In this document: positions 25,491 through 36,034 of the stretch, one piece after another
Layout: each line of letters begins with the position of its first letter
Position numbering within the stretch: position 1 is the stretch's first letter
Assembly: GCA_900312665.1 (NCBI GenBank)
Contig: ONZQ02000003.1
Coordinates: forward strand, 1,716,986 to 1,780,985
Source: Cephalotrichum gorgonifer
Taxonomy: Eukaryota; Ascomycota; Sordariomycetes; Microascales; Microascaceae
Reading direction: 5' to 3'
DNA: 64,000 nucleotides
Position numbers and translations under genes: made by a program
Notes under the pieces: model-generated
Database searches by the model: none
Told to the model about the DNA's origin: nothing
What the model saw: only the letters and a program-made list of their open reading frames with translations

Positions 25491-28138
25491 CTTGTTCAGG
25501 TGGCAGAGAGTGTTCTGAGGTTTGGTGGTTTGAGTTGACAAGTGACAAAGGCCAACAAGATATGGCGGGGCAAGCAGGGGTAGGGGTATATGAGAGAAGG
25601 CGGGTCGGATATCAGGCAGTTCAGGGGGGTGTCGTTTTGATTGTCCTCGTTCCAAGGGTCACGGGATGAACTGGAGGGTGCGAGAGACGGGAAGAGGAAC
25701 AGAAAACCAACACTGGAAGGAAGGCTTGGGCCAGTCAGAGTTGCAGTGGTGAGGTATTGTGGTATAATGCTGGAGGGGGAGGATCGAGAGAAAGAGGGGC
25801 GGGCGGGAAGTTTTTTAAAGAAAGCTGAGCACGCAATAATAGCTCGATCTCGGCAAGGACTGGGGGGGTGTTGACTTACACGACCAAGAGCCCACCCCTG
25901 GCCCACCTTCCTGTTACCAGCACTCAGCCCGTGTGGGCTCAGTTCACAATGCACCAGTGGTACTCGCTACTCTCTACTTGTCCTGAGGGTCCGCTTATGC
26001 ATTTGCTACGAGACAAGGCAGGTTTGTCATTCCCCTCTCCTCCCGCAAAGAGCGGCGGGCAAAGACAACCTGGAACCGTTTTGCTGACCCGTCCCAAGGT
26101 TCCGGGTACCTTCATAACGCAATACAAGCCTCATATTCGAACCTCGAGGCGAAGCCTCTGATCGGCCGAGCATAATTATTAATGACGAGTCTACGTGTGC
26201 GTAGGGGCGCAAATCTTCCTCACCCAAAACCGGCCGCAACGTCCAGATGTTCACGGCGGCGTCGTGGTGTATAAAAACTAGAAATCACGACATCCGCGCT
26301 AGTCCATTCTCGACTGTTCTGGGCGACGATGATTGGCTACAGCGGAACGGGGTATGCAGGTTCTAATTGAGTATCCCTGACATAATCCCGCGCTTGAAGT
26401 CGCACACCCACGACCAGTCTCGGGTACAAGCCTACTTTATTCTGGTGGCATGGTACATATTGTGGGCGGAGTGGGGTGGGGGGGCAAATAGCGCAGGATT
26501 GCGTGCTCGCCAACGGAGTATGCCGTGGTAAAATTTTGGGTTTGGAGGATTGCTCTCCCAGGTCAAATTACAAACCTTTTACTGATTTGTGATCATTTCC
26601 CGAGAGCCGTGACCAGGTTCTCGGAGAAATGCGGATCTTAGGGCTGACGACCCGATCTCTGGAGGACACCTTTATCGAAGGGCGGTCGAAGTATGCATGG
26701 AAGATGGAAACACGAGGAATAATATGGGGACGAGAGGTCTGGCCCTTCGGTCGCGGTCGAGGGTTTTTGCACGCCTTTTCAATCTCTCCCGCCCTGGCTG
26801 ACGTCGAGAAGTGGCGGCCGATGACTGATGGAATGGACAACGCCGGATTGGCTAGACCTCCCGGAAGTAGCGGAGAAATGGGGGCGAGGGCCCCACGCGG
26901 GAGCCGAGATTGTCCTGTCCGCCGGTCCGATGGCCAACCCCGCACCTACATTGGAACTGGAGGCCTGGAATCAGTGACGTTGCAGGTTTTCTGCTCCCTT
27001 CGCACACGTCCTTGTCCAAGATGGTTCCCGCTTGCGATCCGGCGTGATTTGATTTTGTTACACCCGTCTTTTATTGCTAGGCTGTGGACGGAGGTAGATA
27101 TTGTAGCCGGCCAGCTGTCGGTGTTAACACTCGCTTGGCTGTGATGGACCAAAAGGCCAGGCGGAGGAGGGCGTTTTGGGGATGTCCCGTGTCGCAGAAA
27201 TCCCCCACGCTGGGGAAATGAACCCCGCCTCCATCTTACTGCTCCGGAAGTCGGAGGGCTCGATGAGGGAGGGGAGGACGTGGCCAATACTCCCCCCTTC
27301 GCTTGAAAAAGTAGTGGGGGATTTTATAACTTGTCAGAAAAAAAGACCACCCCCGTTATTATACACCACGAGCATTTCAGTTGATGCCCGCGCGCGCTCT
27401 CCTGCGGGAAGCCAGTTTAGGGTAAATATCCGTGTGTGCGTTGTAGTTTATGAGGATCAACTTGCCTCTCCTGTCTCCCTCTTCGCTATCCTCAGGCCAT
27501 TTTTGGATTTTCTTGGACCTTGATTTATTACCTTGGCTCTCATGGAAAGTTTGCGAATTATCGCGCACCTTAAACCACTTCGGCATGCAAACACACGTCA
27601 GGATTGGCCCGTTGCCGGGAACCGTGCCCCCCCCTGGGACGGGAGAGAAAAAAAAAGGGAGGGGGGTGAAAAGGGGGGGGTTACTACCAAGGCCTGCGAT
27701 TTTCTTGATTTCTCATCATTCGGATCCCTGCTCCGGCTATCTGTACTCGAACGGGACTATCCCCGCTTCGGAAGGTTGGCGAACGTCAGAGTTGTTCAAA
27801 GGGCTGGTTGACTCGGGAGACGGGTGGGACAAGCCGAGAAAAGCTTCTTTTGCTTATACGTATTTGCCGACTGGAAATATATTGCCCTCCAGAAGAACTT
27901 GGGCCTTCCAGTAAGCCGCCCAATCGAGCGGCTTCCACCCCTCCCTCGACATTAATAGGCCCGACGACCTCGTTCAGGCCAGGCCCCCTCGGTTTCCTCC
28001 GAGCCATGGTCGTATCCAACTATCTAGTTACCACGGTTCGATCCAGTAAGGGTTTGACAGACTCGCCGCCGATGGACTGGCTCACATTCGATCAGCACCC
28101 GCCGGGAAGGCCATTCACATCTTGATGGAACTGACCTG
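25491..28138. other. Intergenic, upstream of met16
   Basis: About 2.6 kb with no supported gene. A 171-codon plus-strand frame (26629-27144) shows no domain. Poly-A and poly-G stretches occur at 27650-27680. Confidence 0.5.
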
Positions 28139-29722
28139 TTATATGATACCATCTTTCCGCGGTTCTTCAGGAAATAGAGACTTGATCGCCAACTCTATGG
28201 CTTTCAGGAAGGGCTCGGCCTCTATCGTGACATTGCCCGACTGCCAGTTACTCCGCTTACTACTTTTAGTGCCTCCACTCATCCCGCGACCCGCCTTCGC
28301 CGCATCATCGTCCTTCGGAGCCGGCTCATCGGCACGCGCGTGGAAATAGCCAAGCTGCCGCATGGCCGCCAGGTTCCTGAATCCCACGTGGTCCAGCCCG
28401 ACGGGCTGGATCTCGACCACGGCCCCGGAGCCGGGAGTCATGAACATCGTGTGGGTCAGGCCGGCTCCGTGAACGCCGACGAGGACGTCGGTCTCGCGAG
28501 CGATGCGGATCTGCTCCGCGAAGGACACGCTTGCAAAGTCCACGAGCCGAATAGAGACCTGCGGCGGCACCCGGTCCCTCAGCGTGGCGAGCAGTGCCTC
28601 CTGGTTTATCAGTACACGGTTTGACCGCCGGTCGATGAACGTGACGGTGATACCCTTGGCTGGGTCGCGGCTCGGCCCGTCGTCGGGTATGCCGTAGAAG
28701 CCGAGTATGCGCTGGACAAAAGTCGCGAGCGTCGCGCCCGTGGTGCAGTCCCTTGGCTCCCAGTCGTTCTGCCAGAGCGGGTTCGACGCGCCAGTGAGTG
28801 GGATTATGATGTCGCTGAGCGCGGCGGGCCTGGGATGTTCGCTCGCCATCAGCTCGTGCAAACGGATGGGCCTGCGTCCTGCGAAGAGCGTCCAGAGATC
28901 AAAGTACGGACCGTCGGGAGAGTTGTCGAGAATGACTACCTGAGTGTCTGCTACGTCGTTGGGGCTGTAGAAGAATGGCGCGCCGGCCTCGTCGCTGCTA
29001 TCAAGGGGGGTACGGCTCGCCATCCGGAGCACGTCGATGCTTAACCAGCTAGACCAGATCTCCATCAAAGAGTGCCAGGTGTTCGCGAACCCTTCCCTCT
29101 TGAGGAGGATATAGAACCGCGGAGCAACCCCAGTCCCGGCGCCGTCCCCGGCCTCGACGGCGGCAACGGACCGCCGCTGGCCTTCCACCTCGACCCCCCG
29201 GTCCGCCCCTGCTCCACCGGGAAGGAACCGAACTGCCTCAGATATAACCCTGGCCGGCCCCGTATCGTACCAGTAGTTCCGGATTTTCGCGAACGGCACA
29301 AGACCCCGCGCAACCTCCTCTGGCGAGAGATCGCGCACGGAGCAGTCGAGTGTGAACTCGCCCGACGAATCCATCCTTGCCCCGCGCCCAACGCACATGG
29401 AGTCTGCCTGCCCGTGCTCCGCGACATGGCTGTGGAAACAGGTAAAGCTTGATCGTGATCCGGGCGGGCAGTACTTCGCGGCGTTGTCACGGAGGTCTTC
29501 GAGGTACTGGACTGAGAAGCGCTCGGCGCAGTAGTCGGACTGGGCGGGCAGTGAGATGTCGTATTCTGGCGGGAAGGGGACAACCGTCGGCTTTGGCAAG
29601 GGGAGGAACGACGGAGAAGCTCGGCGCTGCAGGATTGACTGGAAGGCCGTATGTAAGATGGCGATAAGGCCAAGGAGGCCAAGGGCAGCGGTGGTGCGCC
29701 GGAGGAAACCCCTCGGTGCCAT
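28139..29722 (-). CDS. GT61-family glycosyltransferase (EOGT-like)
   Basis: Predicted type II membrane glycosyltransferase of the endoplasmic reticulum or Golgi, 527 residues, one exon. The start at 29722 puts a basic stretch (RGFLRR) right before a hydrophobic anchor at about residues 10-28; the frame is open upstream to 29836. The luminal part has paired Cys segments (AKYCPPGSRSSFTCFHSH). The GT61/DUF563 core is recognisable from REGFANTWHSLMEIWSSWLS, ITVTFIDRRSNRVLINQEAL and the family hallmark LVGVHGAGLTHTMFM near the C-terminus. Fungal relatives are usually annotated as EGF-domain O-GlcNAc-transferase-like or DUF563; the real sugar donor and acceptor are unknown. The acidic/basic loop near the C-terminus (PKDDDAAKAG) is variable. 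Confidence 0.85.
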   Translation of the reverse strand: MAPRGFLRRTTAALGLLGLIAILHTAFQSILQRRASPSFLPLPKPTVVPFPPEYDISLPAQSDYCAERFSVQYLEDLRDNAAKYCPPGSRSSFTCFHSHVAEHGQADSMCVGRGARMDSSGEFTLDCSVRDLSPEEVARGLVPFAKIRNYWYDTGPARVISEAVRFLPGGAGADRGVEVEGQRRSVAAVEAGDGAGTGVAPRFYILLKREGFANTWHSLMEIWSSWLSIDVLRMASRTPLDSSDEAGAPFFYSPNDVADTQVVILDNSPDGPYFDLWTLFAGRRPIRLHELMASEHPRPAALSDIIIPLTGASNPLWQNDWEPRDCTTGATLATFVQRILGFYGIPDDGPSRDPAKGITVTFIDRRSNRVLINQEALLATLRDRVPPQVSIRLVDFASVSFAEQIRIARETDVLVGVHGAGLTHTMFMTPGSGAVVEIQPVGLDHVGFRNLAAMRQLGYFHARADEPAPKDDDAAKAGRGMSGGTKSSKRSNWQSGNVTIEAEPFLKAIELAIKSLFPEEPRKDGII

Positions 29723-31561
29723 GGTTAACGATAGGATGCAGACATTGGCCTTGTCTTGGCGCTGCTCGTAGACTTGGAGTAGATTCTCGAGGTTGCCTGT
29801 AGGGTGTCGGGGTTTCGCGGGCGGTCCCTTTATCAAGTTCAGCTCATGTTGGCCCTTGAAAGGTTGGGTAGCGAATGTAGTTAGTTAGTTATACGACTCC
29901 TGTCAAGCAGATACCTCTTGTCCCATGCAAATTTCTACGAAGACTCAGGTACTACTGGTCGGTCGGTTCATGAATACGATGGCTGTGCGTCGCGCTGGTC
30001 AGCCACTTCGTATCATAAAGGGACCGGACCGACTGACTTTGGACAGGGGGCATTGGGAAATCAATGCTGCCGGATTCGTCGTAGTAAAGCCCCACTTGAC
30101 GCCTTCGAAGCCATCGTTGGTGGATGGCTTAAACTTCAAATGCATTGGCCTGCAGAGGTACAGAGTACCAGGGTACGCCCTGCCGGGGATGGATGACCAT
30201 GGCCCAATTACACGTACTTTTCCCAAGAATGTGATTCTCCAAAGGGAAAGATCTGAATATGTGTACTTTGTTTGTTGTCATGGGTCGTTTTCACGGCGGC
30301 ATGGGTACGCATTACCCCGACCCCGCCGAGACGATGAGAGCGGGTCTTCCTCACACATCATTAAGACCTCGGATGCTATCTGCTGCGAGTAATTATCGTG
30401 AGCCTGGTTGTATCTCATCTTCATCACCTATCCTCGTCTAGTGAGAATCCAGGCGTGGCACACGGCACACTGGCGACAAGAAGTTGGCTTCAATATCAGT
30501 GGTCCCATGGATTTCCATCAACCAAGAGACAGAGAGGGGTGTTATAACTTTGAATAACGCGGGTTCCGTCTGAACTGACTTAGAGCCGGGGAAGCTGTTG
30601 TCATCCCGTACAAAAGGATGGACATGGTAACCACATGCATAGATCGAGAAGACGGGGTTGGTAACTTCGATGAACCATGAAGCTGAATCAGTGGAGAAAA
30701 GAAGCCCCGAAAACCGCTTAGCCAGGAACATCCGCTCGAACAGATTTGATTCGCCAATAGTAATACGAGTATGTTTGTAGCTGACGAGTAGTTATGGTTG
30801 TACTTCCTACTGGGCAATACCAAGACAGTACGTTACAAAGACGTCACAAGCAATACCTGCTGCAAGCACCAAACCATGAGCTAACGGCAGCCACTCAAAT
30901 ATGTGCTCGTAGTATTGAGCGCTCTGCCATCTATAGTACACGAGTGGCCAGTGATACGAAAAAACAGCCAATGTCGTCACCTACTCGGTTTCACGATAAC
31001 GGTTTTACTCACTACCCCCTCTTCCCCGCCCCCTCAATTGCCTCCCCGTGAGCGAGCAATAGAGAGTCTGGTTTATTGGTACGGAGCCGGAGTTTGGTAC
31101 CAACTTTTCTGTCTCTGATCTTTACTGTTCACTCTTTGCTCTTGCCACATTTTGGTGGGGCAAATACTTCCCTTGGCGACGCCAGAAATAATTTGAACCT
31201 CCAAGGCCTTGGCCCCATTAAACCCACCCGCGGTCTCCGCCTGGTCTTGGTCCGAATCGGCAGCAGAACCTTTCATTCCGACTCGTTCCGTTGCCTGCCT
31301 CCAAGAGGATCTGAGCTCCCGTTGCGTGCGTGCGTTTCTGTGTTGTGTATTGTTGTACAACAATCAAAGGGTTCAATCTCGTCGTTCGACTCGCAAACCA
31401 GCCAACCACCCAACAGCCAACACCCACCCACGTTCCGATTTTTGCCCCGCACTATCAGCGACTCTGCCCCTCCAAAGATACCATTGCCTGTATCATACCC
31501 CTCACCAAAAAACACCAAAGTCCGATCAAAACCACCGAAAAACCAGCCTCACGATCTCCCA
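29723..31561. other. Divergent intergenic region
   Basis: Shared upstream region of the GT61 gene (-) and phosphoserine phosphatase (+). No supported gene. The reading frame before the phosphatase start stays open for 162 codons from 31076. Confidence 0.5.
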
Positions 31562-33073
31562 ATGTCTACGAGCCCCGCGAAGACGCCGCCGCCGACGAGC
31601 CCATCGTCAGCTGGCGGCGCACCCGGCACCCGCCCCCAGCTCTCGGCCACCATGCGCACCAGCTCGTTCCTGAGGGAACACCAACAGTACCGCCCGCCCA
31701 AGAGCAGCCCCGAGAACCACTACGGAATCGACACCGTCGTCGAGGACCTCCGCGCCCCGAGCTCGCCGGGGAGGCGGTTCGTGCCGTACACGGGCGTCCC
31801 CTCCTCCGAGGAGAACCCGCCGACAATCGTCGAGGGGCTCAACCACAACCTGAGCCACGAGAACTGCGCGCCGGGCCCCGGCCGGAAGACGAGCCGCCTT
31901 GTGGCGACGTTGTTCTACAAGAAGGTTGACCACTCGGCGACTACTGCAACCACCACCTCCAGTAGCCCGCCCTCCCTCCTCGCCGCCTCAGCGGCCGCCG
32001 ATGCCGCTATCTCGGAGCTCAGCACGTCCATGGAGCAGCTCCCGGCGAACCTTGCGCCGACGACCAACATAGACAACTTCCCGCTCGAGCCGCCCTCGGG
32101 CTCCTGCGAGCAGCTCGACCACCTGTACGGCTCGTACATCTCGCCCCTCTGCATCACCGCCTTCCTCCACCTCATGTCCAGCTTCCCGCTCGGCCAGGGC
32201 GACGGCGAGCTCCACTCGTCGCACCGCTGCCTCGACAACCCCGACCAGCCCCGCGTCGTCGAGCTGACCCTTTCCCCTGCCCCCTCTCCCGCCTACCTGA
32301 GCCTCTCCGACCTCCGCAAGCACGAATCCATCTATAGGTTCGAGAAGGAGTGGAACGTTGAAGTCGTTCTGCAGAAAGAGTCCCTCTGGAGGCGCCACCC
32401 GCGCCTCGTAGTCTTCGACATGGACAGCACCCTCATCACCCAGGAAGTCATCGACCTGCTCGCCGCCACCGTCACCGACCCGCCCGACCTCGCCGACCGC
32501 GTCGCCGACATCACCCACCGCGCCATGCTCGGCGAGCTCGAGTTCGAGGGCGCCTTCCGCGAGCGTGTGAAGCTCCTCACGGGTGTGTCGGGCGACATCT
32601 TCGAGAAGCTGAGGCCCGTCCTGGACGTCACCAAGGGTGTGCCGGCCCTGGTCAAGGCCCTGCGCCGCCTAGGCGTCAAGACCGCCGTGCTGTCCGGCGG
32701 CTTCCAGCCGCTTACGTCGTGGCTTGCTGGCGAGCTGGGCCTCAACTACGCGCACGCGAACGAGGTGGTGATCGACGAGGCGACCGGCGCGCTCACGGGC
32801 GAGGTCAAGGGCATCATCGTCGGAAAGGAGAGGAAGAGGGAGCTGCTGCTCGAGATCGCGGCCAAGGAGGGCATCGACACATCGCAGGTCATTGCCGTCG
32901 GCGACGGCGCGAACGACCTGCGCATGATGGAGGCGGCGGGGCTGGGCGTCGCGTGGAACGCGAAGCCCGTGGTGCAGATGGAGGCGTCGGCCAGGCTGAA
33001 CAGCGACAGCCTGCTCGACCTGCTCTATCTCTTTGGGTTTACCCAGGAGGAGATTGAGGCGCTGACGGAGTGA
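31562..33073 (+). CDS. ser2: Phosphoserine phosphatase (Ser2/SerB)
   Basis: Last step of phosphorylated serine synthesis: O-phosphoserine to serine. HAD-superfamily enzyme, 503 residues, one exon. HAD motif I is FDMDSTLI with the nucleophile Asp at residue 286. Later come the family features EVIDLLAA, HRAMLGELEFEGAFRERV, motif II in TAVLSGGFQPL, and motif IV in VIAVGDGANDLRMMEAAGLG. The ~285 residues before the catalytic domain hold a Pro/Ser-rich start and a segment ending RKHESIYRFEKEWNVEVV that fungal Ser2 proteins share; yeast Ser2 is 309 residues, so this is the long form. I chose the Met at 31562 (MSTSPAKTPPP); the frame is open for 162 codons upstream and could encode a longer form. 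Confidence 0.93.
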   Translation: MSTSPAKTPPPTSPSSAGGAPGTRPQLSATMRTSSFLREHQQYRPPKSSPENHYGIDTVVEDLRAPSSPGRRFVPYTGVPSSEENPPTIVEGLNHNLSHENCAPGPGRKTSRLVATLFYKKVDHSATTATTTSSSPPSLLAASAAADAAISELSTSMEQLPANLAPTTNIDNFPLEPPSGSCEQLDHLYGSYISPLCITAFLHLMSSFPLGQGDGELHSSHRCLDNPDQPRVVELTLSPAPSPAYLSLSDLRKHESIYRFEKEWNVEVVLQKESLWRRHPRLVVFDMDSTLITQEVIDLLAATVTDPPDLADRVADITHRAMLGELEFEGAFRERVKLLTGVSGDIFEKLRPVLDVTKGVPALVKALRRLGVKTAVLSGGFQPLTSWLAGELGLNYAHANEVVIDEATGALTGEVKGIIVGKERKRELLLEIAAKEGIDTSQVIAVGDGANDLRMMEAAGLGVAWNAKPVVQMEASARLNSDSLLDLLYLFGFTQEEIEALTE

Positions 33074-33706
33074 AACGATTTGCATATTTTGCGGGTAGAC
33101 AAGGGCGCAGTTGGGGCAGATCTGTGTGGCATGGCATAGCGCACACTGGATACGTACACGATCACGATCCCGGTTTCGGAAACAGAATGGAAGGGCGGGT
33201 TAGGTGCGAGGAGTCGGAGCTCAGCGCTGTGGTAGACTTTCAAGTCGTTGGATAGGAACGTTCGAAATTTGCGGGCGCGAAAGGCATTTCAAGTACATAT
33301 TAAGGATTTCATCTCGTTCTTTGTCCCGCTCTTTGTTATTTTGTGCTGCCGCAATGTCTGTCTGTTCGCGTGCCCCCAGCCTTATCTTTGATCGCAGCGT
33401 GTTCAACAGCACCCCTGATATGTCACCACATTCGTCGGGAGGAGCTAAGGGGGGGTCATGCACTGGTCCCGGGCGAGCTTCACTAAACCGACTGATGTGT
33501 ATCTAGCGACTCTCTTATTTTTGACTCTTATTTACACAAATACTCGAAGAGGGTCAAGTCCGAATCCCTTCTCCTTTTCTATGCAATCTCGAACGTCTAT
33601 TTCATGCGAACAACCAACTCCGACCCCCTTCTGGTCAAACAACCTTCCACAGGCTCTATCGTCCAGAGTTCCATCTGATATACACACTAGGGCTGGGACT
33701 ATCGGT
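33074..33706. other. Convergent intergenic region
   Basis: Between phosphoserine phosphatase (+) and the small mitochondrial protein gene (-). No gene seen. Confidence 0.5.
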
Positions 33707-34354
33707 TTAAGGATATCCCTCCTTGCCCCACTTGTTCAGCTTGTCGTGAACCTCCTATATCAGTCTCCTGGTTAGCACGGGCAAGGCCAAAGACTCGATT
33801 TCCCCGGGGGCCAGGGGGGTAGAACAAACCTTGGGGAGAGTCACGTTAGGGATAACGACGGCGTTCAGGGCGCTAGGGGCCTCCTTGGCGGCCCACTTGT
33901 GCTTCGCGAGCACGGCCTCATCCCACGGCACCTCCTCGCTGGAGATGTCCGACCGACCTACTCAGTTGCAAACCAAACATTAGCCAAGTCGCTCTAATTC
34001 CCCCGTCCGGCAAGCCTCTAGGCCGGGACCGGACCAGGCGCATCCCCATGTCCTAGGACGATATCACGTACGGAAGTAGAACGCAGCTCCGGCAAAGGTG
34101 ACCGCAACACCGGCACCAAGGGCCTAAAACGTAAAAATAACCCGTTAGCCCTCTTCAATTGCCCTTTATCCACCCTCCTCTACAAGGTTATGTGTGTGGT
34201 GTATGCGGCGAGTGGCATCCCGGGGGGGATTGTAGGTAAATTGACGCACGAGAGCGGGAACGTTGCTAGCCTCGGAGGAGACCTTTTCGTCCGTCTGGGC
34301 CACGAGGCGGCGCGCAGTGGTGGTGAAGAACCTTCGGGAGACGAGGGAGGCCAT
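33707..34354 (-). CDS. Small mitochondrial membrane protein, unknown function
   Basis: Four exons (34354-34250, 34123-34072, 33957-33830, 33754-33707) with closing phases, 110 residues. The N-terminus MASLVSRRFFTTTARRL is a textbook mitochondrial presequence. Residues 35-53 form one membrane span (ALALGAGVAVTFAGAAFYF), followed by RRSD and a soluble tail with VPWDEAVLAKHKWAAKEAP and PKEVHDKLNKWGKEGYP at the end. Size and layout resemble small accessory subunits of respiratory complexes or inner-membrane assembly factors, but I do not recognise the family. Four consistent splice junctions in under 650 bases and a promoter shared with uS14m support a real gene. Confidence 0.75.
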
Positions 34355-34496
34355 TTTTTCGGGTTCGAATCGTGGTGTTTTCTCGTGTGGTTGACGCAAT
34401 TGGCGAAGGGGGTGAGAGGTGAGGCTCGTTGATTTGGCGGAAAGCTCGAAGCTCTCGTATGATTTTGGCACGGGCCGGGTCGGCAACTTCGTCACG

Positions 34497-34504
34497 TCAC
34501 GTGA
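34497..34504. promoter_or_regulatory. TCACGTGA palindrome (E-box)
   Basis: Perfect 8-base palindrome containing CACGTG, the core bound by bHLH factors such as Cbf1. It lies 143 bases upstream of the small mitochondrial protein start and 351 bases upstream of uS14m. A second CACGTG follows at 34715-34720. Binding is inferred. Confidence 0.5.
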
Positions 34505-34714
34505 TTCCTGGCTCGGACTGATAACGACGTCTAACGAAGAGACCGGCCATTGCGCATGCCATGTTTGACTACGCAGAGTATGAGTACCTCCAAAACCCAC
34601 GGGGGAGGTCATGACAGAATCTCTAGAGAATTAATACAAGTATTCTTCTGTTTGCGGTTTCATCACCTTACCTTGCCTTGTAAGTGAGAGACGCGCTGCA
34701 TCGAGTGAGTTTCC

Positions 34715-34720
34715 CACGTG
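34715..34720. promoter_or_regulatory. CACGTG E-box near uS14m
   Basis: CACGTG in the context CCACGTGAC, 135 bases before the uS14m start; the second such box in this 500-base divergent promoter. Confidence 0.4.
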
Positions 34721-34854
34721 ACAAGCAAATAGTGGATGAGTCAGCAAAGTAAACTCCTATGAACGACATTCCCAAAATCTTCCCCAGAGCGGTCCATAAG
34801 GTCTGGGACACGGATACAGCAGCAAACGGCGCCCCTGTCAAACAACCAGTCAAT

Positions 34855-35402
34855 ATGTCCATGTTCAGGGCCAAGAAGCTCGACCTGAGCTGCTTCGTCA
34901 ACACGCGCATCATCCGCGACCACACGAAGCGCAAGGTCTTTGAGCAGTCCGAGCCGGAGAGGTGAGCACTACCAACCAACCACCCACCTTCCGCCCAGCT
35001 CTGAACGAGCAACATTAGTTTCCTTTTCCGGTCTCGTTGACATACTAATATGGAATTGGGAACGAAATTAGGCAAGCCCTCCGATATGTGATCCGAAACA
35101 CGACGCTCCCCGCGCGCGTCAGGGCCGAGGCGCAGCTCGAGCTCTCACAGATGCACGCCTACACGAGGGGGACGCAGATCAGGAATAGGTGTATTCTGGG
35201 TGGCAAGACGAGGGGTATATTACGGGATTTCAAGCTGTCTAGGGTAAGTTCTGTTTTCCAACCGCGGCGCTTATTGGCGTGGGTGTTGCGGGACCGGAAG
35301 AGACCTCTAGGACCTGGCCGTTCGCTGACCTTTGCGTAGTACAACTTTAGGATGCAGGCCTTGGAGGGGAACATTCCGGGTGTGAAGAAGGCCAGCTGGT
35401 AG
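34855..35402 (+). CDS. mrp2: Mitochondrial small-subunit ribosomal protein uS14m (Mrp2)
   Basis: Component of the mitoribosomal small subunit. Three exons: 34855-34961, 35072-35243 and 35340-35402; 113 residues, close to yeast Mrp2 (115). The start MSMFRAKKLDLSCFVNTR is preferred; the frame is open to an earlier Met at 34759, which would add 32 residues. The C-terminal half carries the uS14 signature RNRCILGGKTRGILRDFKLSR, followed by YNFRMQALEGNIPGVKKASW at the very end, where the last intron splits the conserved motif. It lacks the CxxC zinc ribbon of some bacterial forms. Head-to-head with another predicted mitochondrial gene. Confidence 0.93.
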
Positions 35403-36034
35403 AGAAGGAGGGCGATGTGTATGATATTGTACAGCTAGGGAACACGCTTTGCAGCCTACAATGCGAACGGGGTTCTGAAGGTCCGATTTGCCGCCATTAT
35501 GTGATGCCCCGAGACTGGCCGAGTCTACAACCGAACTCCTATGACGAGAGCCACTTGCAATCCAAAGATAGCCTCTACGTTGCATACTCGGTTTCTACAC
35601 GGGGTGATGTATGATCCAGAGCCGGTACCTGAGTATTGAAACAGGTGCCCAGAAGAACTGGGAAACCTGCTAACTGCTTACCGGACCCAATGGGACGTAC
35701 TTGGGCGTCGTGCCTAGACGGGCATGTCTTGCCATAGGGCCTACCAGTTTCTTGGAGAAGATGATGGGAAAATGATGAAAATGAACCGCCCTCAGGCTAT
35801 TATAACCCTTGCGCCCAAGATGACAAATGACCCATGAAACTCCCATTACCCCCCTTCCATTACCCTCTTCTCCAATCTCCCTCGCATCTAGCCCATTACC
35901 TTTACCGAGATGAATTCCGTCGCCGGCTGCTCTAATTAAACACAAATCCGATATACCTCGCCCTCTTCTAAATGCAGATTCCGAATACAACAACAACCCA
36001 TACTATAACCTTGCCTTCTCTCGCCAAATAGATC
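35403..36034. other. Convergent intergenic region
   Basis: Between uS14m (+) and the polyalanine membrane protein gene (-). No gene seen. Confidence 0.5.

Noticed and set aside
26629..27144. 171-codon plus-strand frame between PAPS reductase and GT61
   Set aside because: No family resemblance, no splice support, and composition unlike neighbouring genes.
29925..30392. 155-codon plus-strand frame between GT61 and the phosphatase
   Set aside because: No recognisable domain and no codon bias of the kind seen in real genes here.
34361..34370. GGGTTCGAAT, resembling a tRNA T-loop
   Set aside because: No acceptor or anticodon stems can be formed around it, and it lies in the leader of the small mitochondrial gene.
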